Assembly: GCA_017428945.1 (NCBI GenBank)
Contig: JAFRPW010000026.1
Coordinates: forward strand, 1 to 64,000
DNA: 64,000 nucleotides
Direction of reading: 5' to 3'
Source of the DNA: Bacteroidales bacterium
GTDB taxonomy: Bacteria; Bacteroidota; Bacteroidia; Bacteroidales; UBA932
How positions within the stretch are numbered: the stretch's first letter is position 1; each line of letters begins with the position of its first letter. Below the pieces are notes generated by a model. That model saw only the letters and a list, made by a program, of their open reading frames with translations. It had not been told where the DNA came from and did not search any database. Position numbers and translations under genes: made by a program. Below, in pieces: positions 24,501-33,500 of this stretch.

Positions 24501-27500
24501 CTTGCTTCTGTTCTCCTCGTGCGTTTCTTCCGCTTTCTCCCGGAGGTTGGCAGAGAAATTCTTTATCGCTTCGTCCTTTTCCTCATCAGACAGTTTCTCT
24601 TTTGCCATTATGAGGGCGGTACGCTTCGCAATGTCTTCCTCTACTTTCTCCTTGGCGGCTTCGTAACGCTCATCCTCGGACTTGAGACGGGATTCGGCCT
24701 CCTCATGGAGCTGCACGATAATCTCTTGACGGCGTTCTGCTCCGGTCTTGTCTCCGGAGAGTTTCTTCATGGCCTTGCGGATTTCGTCAGCTGTCATCGG
24801 CTTGCTCAATACGTTCATTTCAACCTTCTCAACAAAGGCGTGCTGGGCGAATGGGTTGTCACCGTCCGGCTCCGTTCCTTCGGAAGACACCGACTTCTCA
24901 AGGGTCTTCGCCTCCAGAGGCATAACGGTAATCTTTAGGTCGTTGGTTCCGGTCTCGTTAAGGTAGTTGATGAGGTCGTTGTACCTGCGGATGACATCAT
25001 CGTAGAAGTCCTGCTGCTCCTTGGTAGAGAGAAGGGCAACGTATCCGGTAATCTTGCGGGCATCTTCCTCACTGGCCTTGTATTCGTCAAGGTCAACGGC
25101 TCGTACCTTTCCCTTCGCATCCTTGAGCGGGGAACCGAGTTTGCGATAGATGTCCGGATTGTCGCGGAGATATTCCACTACGACCTGACTGCCGTACTTG
25201 TTGAGGAGGTCTGGAGCGTCAACACTGTTGGTCTCACTGTCCTGCGAGGTGGTGGTGTTGGCGTTGAGGGATTTGAGTTTGGTTGCCAGCATCATATTGA
25301 ACCGCTGCTCTGCCGGCACCGGCAATGCAAGGTTGATGTAGTAGCCACGGTGCACCTGCCCTGTGCGGTCAATACGGCCAATCATCTGCATGTAGTCGTT
25401 GATGTCCGAAAGGGGCTGGGCAATAATCATGGACCGCTGACGCTGGTCTTTGAACTTGCTTGATGCGTGCAGGGAGATACCGGTGGAAGCGGACTTGTTG
25501 AGCACAAGCACGTCAAGGGCACCACTGTTGAAGTCCTGCATGAGTTTCACTTTGTCGGTGTCGGTGCGCTTACGGACAACGGTGTTGCCTTCCGCGTCGG
25601 TCTCCGTGCAGAGGCTTCGTCCGGTCAGTTCGCCGACCTTGTAACCTTTCTCCTTCAAGCCGTTAATGATGGCATCGAGCGGACTGATGAAGATGTCGCT
25701 GGTTGATTCGATGATTTTCTCGCGCAGGTCGTAATAGGCACGCTCGCCTTCCTCTCCCAGTTCTGCCGGGGAATAGGTATGGTGCGTATCCTTGCCGTTT
25801 TCGTCCGTCACGGTGTACTGCATGACAGTATCAAGGCCACGGAGGAGGCTGGCGGCAAAGGTGGGATTCTCAACTTCATCACCGGGGACGTAGGCATCCT
25901 TGATAAGACCTTCCATCGTGCTCTCAAGAGCGATGACGGGATGACGGCCTGCCTGGATCTCACTGACAACGCGGTCAACAATGGCATCTGTCTTCAGCGC
26001 AAGCATGAGTTGCTTGGTGTAGTTGTAGGTCTTGGAAGCGAACGGCACGTTGTCAATGCCCATCTTCTTTGTGCCTTTCTTGTTCTTTGCGGAACTGCCG
26101 GTAAGGGCGATGTTCCCGGAAAGGATTTCAATGAGCGGGGTGACGTACTTCGCTTGGAAGTTGATGATGTCGTTGAATGCCTCAATGGTCTTATCGTAGT
26201 TCACGCGGGCCTTCTCCACCGTCGCGGGGTCGGTGACGGTTACCCAGTCGGTCTGTACGTCGGACATGTCACGTTCGCGACGTACCATCTGTCCGGCAGC
26301 GGTAAGGGCGCGGGACATAATCTCCTGCAAGGTCACTCCACCGCGCTTGATGATGCCGATGAGGCTCTTCCCCTCTCCGAGCTGTGCCTTGCTCATAGCC
26401 GTGCGCAGCGCATAAAGGGGCATGGTGTCCGGACGTTTTGCGAAGGTCGCGGACGCAAAGGTAACGCCGGCAGCGTCTTTCACGAGGGACTGGAGGAAGT
26501 AACCGGACTTGCTATCGCCTGCTGCGGTATGGCTTTCGTCAAGGAACAGATAGTTATCCTTGGCCAGCTTGCGAAGGAAGTCCGCTTTCGGATTGACCCG
26601 GATGTCCTTCGGTTTCGCTGCCCTGGCTCCGTTCTTTTTCTTCTCGTTGTACGCATCCATCGCAGACTGTGCGTCACCAGTGTTCACCTGCGAGTAGGTG
26701 AGCACGGCAAAGTCATACTCTGCGGGGAGTTCGCCGGACTTGAAGATTTCAGCCAGTGCCGCAGCACCCGGGCAACGATGCACGAGTTTTCCGTTGGCAT
26801 CCTTCATTACGCCACCGCCAACGACGGTCTCTCCGGTCTCAGCATCCTTCGATGTCTCTACGGAATTGAAGATAAACGGATTGAGGTCACCGCTGCCGAT
26901 GTCCACGAGGTCGCGGTAGATGTCTGTGAACAGTGTGGGCTTCTGGGTGATGAAGATAGGCTGCGTGCCTTGACGGACGGCCCAGCGGATGAGTGCGGCC
27001 ATCTGACGGCCTTTTCCTACTCCGGTCTGGTCTCCGATAACAAGGGCCTGCCCCTGCTTCATCTGGTCGATTGCCATAGCTACGGAATCCACCTGCTCTG
27101 CAGCAAGGGCGTTGTGCATGGCCTCAACGGAATCGTAACCAAGTTCAGAGGTTACAAATTCGTCAATGCTCTTTCCGTACTTGGTTTCAATCTTGGAGAG
27201 GGTTGCATCCATCGCTTCCACCATTGCGGCGGGGGCAACGGATTGCAGGCTGAATGCGGATGAGTGCTGCACGTAGTGCAACTTCTCATCGGTCAGCTTC
27301 CTTTCTTCCTTGGGTTGTTTCTCTCTGGGTTTGGCGGGCTGGCTTACTCCCACTCCGTTTCCGGGAGTTCCTGCGCTTGGAACGCTCGCAGGGGCCACTG
27401 GTTCAGCAGTTCCGTCACCTCTTCCAGTGTTATCGGATGCAGGGCGGTTCCCGGGCTTATCCTCTGGCGTTCCAGATACGACTGCATCAGAGGCTCCTGG

Positions 27501-30500
27501 AGTTCTGCCTCCGCTCTCTCCCGCAGGGCGTTGAACTCCTGCTCCTCCATTTCGTCCAGCAGGTCTATTGCTTCCTCCGCGCTCAGGTCGTTGTCTGACA
27601 TCAGAATCATTCGCATTAGATTCCACACGAGGTCCGTCCGGCGCAGTTTCCCCGGATGGTCCGTGATTGTCAAACAACCCCAATTCTTGGGTGCGTACAG
27701 TTTCGTATCCATTTGTCTTCTGTTTTGATTGTAGGACACTTATAACAGTGTCGTAAAGTTCGTCAAAATTATTTACTTTCGCAATAGCGGCAGACTTGAC
27801 GGGCGGGTACACCTTCGTCATGGCACGTTCCTCCTCACTCCTGCGACCATCAATAAGAATCATCATAGTGGGGAACTTCGTTCCCTGCTTTTTGTACATA
27901 TCTCCGGACATGTCAACAATGCCCTTCACGTTGTAGTGGTCGTAGAGGTACGAGAAGAATGCCTTCTTCCCTCCCTTGATTGCACCGTTGCTGGCATACT
28001 CCATGTTACCGCCGACGATGATAGCGGCCTTCCCTTCGTCGCTCATGCTCTCAAGGGCATTCAAAGCAATCTGCGGATCCAGGCCGGATATGCTCACACC
28101 GTCGTACTCCTTGGCTTCGGCACTTCCGAATGGAGGATTGGCGATTACTGCATCGTAGGTTCCCTCAAAGGGCAGCGCACCATCCTGCGATGTCACCTCG
28201 CGGAATCCCTGCTCACGCAGGTTGGCAAGGCGCGTCTGGTCCAGTTCATTGGCGTGTACGCGGTCGGCCGGAATGGCGAACACCAGCATTCCGTTTCCGG
28301 CGGTCGGTTCAAGCACGGAGCCGGTGCGGCCTGGATGGAAGGCGAACATGTCAGCGACAAAGGCCATAGGCAGCGGCGTTGAATACTGCTGCATCTTGAT
28401 GCGGTTGCTGCTGCGCTGGGAGATTGTGGGCTGCATGTCGTAAAGCTGTACGATGGCATCGTAGGCTTCCTTGCTCTTTGCACCGCCATAACGCTTGCTT
28501 TCGATGATGTCGCGGGCAGCGGTCACAAGTCCGTCCTCAACAAGTTCCTGCAAGAGAATGTCGGATGTGCCCAGTTTGTCAAGGGTCATTCCGCACTTCT
28601 CTGCCAACTTGCGAAGGTCAAGAATGCTATCGAACGGGCGTTTGCCAGTGGCAACGGCCTCAATCATTTCAGTGGCGACGGCACGTGAGAATGTCCGGCG
28701 GGCTTCCTGCTCGGACGTGGGAACATCCTTTGCGACGGTGTTGCGCACCTTCTGGAGTTTCTCCGCTCCTTCCCGGGCCTGTTCCTCCACTTCTGCTTCC
28801 TTCTCTATGGCATCAACAGTGTCCATGACGTTTGCGGTCTCTTTATCGAAGTTAGCAACGTCAACGGCCTGCACGTCTGTATAGGAATCCATTTCGGCAG
28901 CAAGGCCGGATTCCTGCATTTCGGGAAGGTCGCGAGCACCATTGTAGAAGGACTTGAGGTAAGGCCGGATAGCGTCGGAAAGGTCGGCAATCATGGCCTT
29001 CGCATACTCAACGAACTTGCGGGCACCCTTTTCGATGTGGTAAACGGCCATTTCAGTACCGATTGCCAGTATCTCCGGGTCAATGCCCATATTCATCTGT
29101 CCTTTCAGTTTCTCCATCATCTTGCGACGGAGTTCCGCGTAGCGTTCATCCGTCACGAGTTTGTTGCCGGAAGGATTGACCGGGCGAGTGGCACGGCCAT
29201 CATTCTGGGACTGCTCTGCAACGGCAGGGGATTCGGGCCTTGTGACTGCATCCCAGCTCTCTGCGACTTCGTAGAGGACCGGGGCATGTCCGGTATCCAG
29301 TACCGGGGCATGTCCGGTATCCAGTACCGGGCGGTTCTCTCCGTATTCCTCAAAGTCGTACACGGTGGCTTCCTTGCCTTTGTACATCACTTTGTCGCCA
29401 AGGTGGAGGCCATTGATACCTTCGTTCTGCACCCTCTGACGGAACTGCCAGTGCTCAATCTTGCGCTCAAGCATGTGTTTGTCAAAATCTGACAATGTGT
29501 CATACAGTCCGTTGTTCTGAAGGATGCCCTTCAATTCCTCCGGATTGTCTGCGCGGACATCAAAGTGGCCGTCATAGATTTCAGTGCCGTCGGCAAGGAC
29601 CTGCGAACGGCTCAAGTAGGTGCGTCCTCCCTCAACGGAGGTGAGTTCGTATTTCCATACCGGCTCCTTCTGGTCTTCCTTCGGTGCTTCAACCTCGGAT
29701 GTCTCAATAGAGACGGAGCCAAGCTGCTGCATATCGGTCAAGGAGACGGGACGGGCCTCGTTCATGGCATCATTGTCACGCAGCAGGTTCGCCAGCGCAT
29801 TGGCATCCTCCTCGCTCCGGACCATGAAGCCGCCGTTCTCGCGGTCTTTCCAGCCGCGTTTCTCCTTGAGGAACTTGGAAACTGCGCTCCATTCCTCGTG
29901 AGTGACATCACGGCCGGGATTGACACGGAACATATTGAGCGTCTTTCCTGCCTTTGTGGTGTACTGGGCGGGTTCAATGGAGACGGAATCGGCGGCTGGT
30001 GCTGCCGGCTCCTGCTCTGCTGCGGGGGTCTCGCCTTCCGGACGGAGGTAGTATCCCTCGTTCATGACACGCTGCGCGAGGTCTTCGAACGACACTTCAA
30101 CAGTACCACCGAAAGCGCGGTTGTTGATTTCTGCGAGGAATCCTCCCGGGCGTTTCTCAAGGAGTTCAATTTCTTCCTTGCCGTTCTTTCCTCCCTGCCA
30201 GTCAACGTCATTGGTTAGGACATCACCAACTTTCAGTTCCTTGGCCAGAGCGTCGGCACGCTCCTTCACTTTGTCCTCGGTATGGTCTGACAGTTTTGCC
30301 TGACCGTGAGCGGACAGAGCACCCATAAGGCTCTCCACGTTGACCCGTTTCGGTCCTGCCGGAGCAGCCTCCACGGGCTTGACGGACTTATACTCGGCAA
30401 AGGGCTTCGTCTTGCGGTGCGAGCTGTCAACCCACTTGCGGAACTCATCCTTTGTTACCTCGGTGATGTTACCAAGTCCGGCCCAGCCCTCCTCGTAGTT

Positions 30501-33500
30501 GGAGAGATAGGCAGCACGGGCGGTCTCCGCATCCGGGAAGCCGTACATGACCTTGTGTTCGTCAAACTCTCCGGTTTCCGGGTTAATCTGGTCAACGACA
30601 AAGACGTTACCTTCCGTTGGATTGTCGGACAGATACACGTCGATGTGGTCTCCGTCCACGGATTCAGTGCCGCGGATGTAACCGTAGTCGTTGTGCATTT
30701 CGGTCTCCCACTGCTTCCCGTCCTGCGATGTGCCGCGACGGACGGAACCTTTCGGGTTCTCAATGGATATGTCGTAGCCGTCAATCTTGACATGGCCTTT
30801 CTTGTAGTTGCCCGCTTCCTTCTGTGCGTCGGTCGGTTCGGTGTTCACTTCCTGCCGTGCCGCCTGGATCGCGTCAACTGTCGGATTGACAGGGCTTGCA
30901 TCTTGACCTATGCGGCCAAGGATGGCCTTTGATATTTCAAGTTCCGGGTAAGCCCGTGCCAGTTCAATGACATCAGAGATTGCGTTCTGCTGGTCCTGCT
31001 CATTGCGGAACTGAACCATTTCCGGGTTGGCTTGATAGAGTGCTTCAATGATTTCCTTCCGTCCCGGCTTGCCTTTATCTGCTTCCATCGTGGCTTCGCG
31101 TTCGGCATAGAACGCAGACATATCGGCAGGAGTGAGAACGGTGTTACTTTCAGTCGGCGTAGTGCTTTCTTCCTCGTTGGCGGCTTCTTCATCCTCTGCC
31201 AAAGCAGCGGCCATTTCGGCCTCCTTCGCAGCAAGGAAGTTCGGGTCATTCCTCTGGTGCAGTTCCTTCGCAGCGTCAAACATGGCGCGGGAGGAAGAAT
31301 GCGACAGAACAACATCCAGCAGTGTGCTGAAAGCATCCATCGTATCCATCCCGGGCACTTCGTCCACGCCAAGGTGCTCGGCGTAGCCCTGGAGTAGTTC
31401 CTCTGCGGCTGCTTCCGGGTACAGACCTTCGGCATTGCTCAACATCCAGATGCGCTGGTTGCGTTCGGAAGGATTGTCGGTAAAGCCCAAATGGGAGCCA
31501 AGACCCTTGATGGCAGCATTGTTCGGGTCGTTGCCCCATTTGAAGCGGATTGCACCGTTGGCAATGGTGCGCATCACGTATTCCTCAAACGAGAGCGCGT
31601 CTCCCAGAACACGGTCTTCCTTGCCAAACCTGCCCTGTTCGCGCTGAATCCTGCGGGCTTCCGCAAGTCTCGCACGCTTCTGGCGGCGGGCCTCGGCTTC
31701 CATTTCCCTGCGGCGGATGTCCGGATAACCGGCTATGTTGGTCCAATAGTCCACCTTCTTTTGCAGTGCGGCTATGTTGGCGCGGATTTCATCCCGGCTC
31801 TGCTTGATTTCAAGGGGATTCGTACCCTTGGGCTTCTGCTTCTGGGCCTTCTGCAGTTCTGCATGAGCATTGGCAATCATGTCGTTTGCCATGTCAATGG
31901 TGTCCTGCTCGTTGCCTTCGTTCAGTTCTATAAGGGCATCCCAGCTCTCGTTCAGCGGAGCCTGCTCAAACTGCGGCACGTTGTTCTCATCCACGGGGAT
32001 ACGGGAGAGTGCCGTACCTGTATCAGAAGGGCCGGCTGGCGTGCTATTTTGGGGCAAATCTGTGCTATTTTCGGGAGAAACCGTACCAATTTGGCCGTTT
32101 TCCGTGCTATTCGCGTAAGTTTCTGCCGCATGGGGTGTGACCGGCTGGCCGTTCCTATCGGATACCATTCCGTCAAGTTCCTCCCGGGTGAAAAGGTTTA
32201 CCTTCTTCCCGGCGATGGGAGTTTCGGTGTACACCTCATAGCGTCCGTCCGCATCCGCATCAGCGGTAACAGAGCCTCTGACTGGCTGGCCGTCAACAGT
32301 AAGTGTGATGGTATCATCCACTTCATAGGCGGGCTTTGCCGCCTCTGCCGCGTCTTTCTCCTGCTGGAACTGCGCAAGACGTCCGATATTGGTCGCATCA
32401 GCCATTTCCTGGATCTGCGTCTTCGACATCTGGGAAATGACCGGCTGGCCGTCAATGGTCGCTCCGTTGAGGATGACATTGACCGTTCCGTCTCCGTTGT
32501 CGATGATTCCCTGCTCGTTGGCGGTAATCTCAATAGGGAACTGACCTCCTTCGGGAGTGGTGAGCATATAGACATCGCCCATCTGGAACTGCAACTTTCC
32601 GTCAATCTTATCGGCAGCTTGCCGGGCAACCTCCTCACGTGCGGCCTTGGCAGCGGTGTTCTTTTCGTCCACGGGGTCAATGGGTGCGTCCACGTGCTTG
32701 AGCATGGAAATATCCCAGAACTCCTTGGCTCCGGTATCGGCATCGCGGATGATGATGTCTTTGTCGGAGTTCACGCGGTCGATAGAGCCGTCATCCGTCA
32801 GAACGATATTCCCTCCGGTGATATAGACCTTGCGGTCATCGGCGGTTACTGCGGTATGGATACGTCCGGTTGTGGCGTTGGTGTTGAGGTCTATCTGCGT
32901 CTCTGCCGCCATGATGCGACTGTCAATGTCATCGCGGACACGCTGAATCATTCCCTCATAGGTAGCCTTGGCGTTGAGATAGTCCATGATGACCTGCTTT
33001 TCCTCCGGGGAATAAGGAAGGTCATCGGTCTGCAGGGCCTGCACTTCGTCTATATCGTCAATGCCGACAATAGCTTTCAGCCTGCCTTTCTGGCCTTGGT
33101 ACATATTCTTCGCATCGTTCATCTCCTGCTCGCTCACGAGCTGGTAACCGTTATCGAAGGAAGTCTCAAGGTCAGTCATGCGCGGGTCTGCCTCTGGGTC
33201 AGTGCGGCGTTTCTGCTCTGCCCTCAACACACCGTCGTACTCCTGATATGCCTTTGCATACTCAAGTGCCGCCCTGCGCTGCTCCGGAGAGAATGCTTCG
33301 GATGAGAGTACATTGCGAAGGGCGACATCCGGGTTCGCCTGGATCTCGTTACGCACATCTTCCCACCAGTCAGTACCGGCGAAGGCTGCGCTGGCGGCTT
33401 TGTCCGCTCTTTCCAGTCCCTTGCGGGTCCTGTACTTGGGCGTGCGGTATAGTGCGGTCTTGACAGTGGACATGAAACCACCCATCAGAGCCACACCAAG

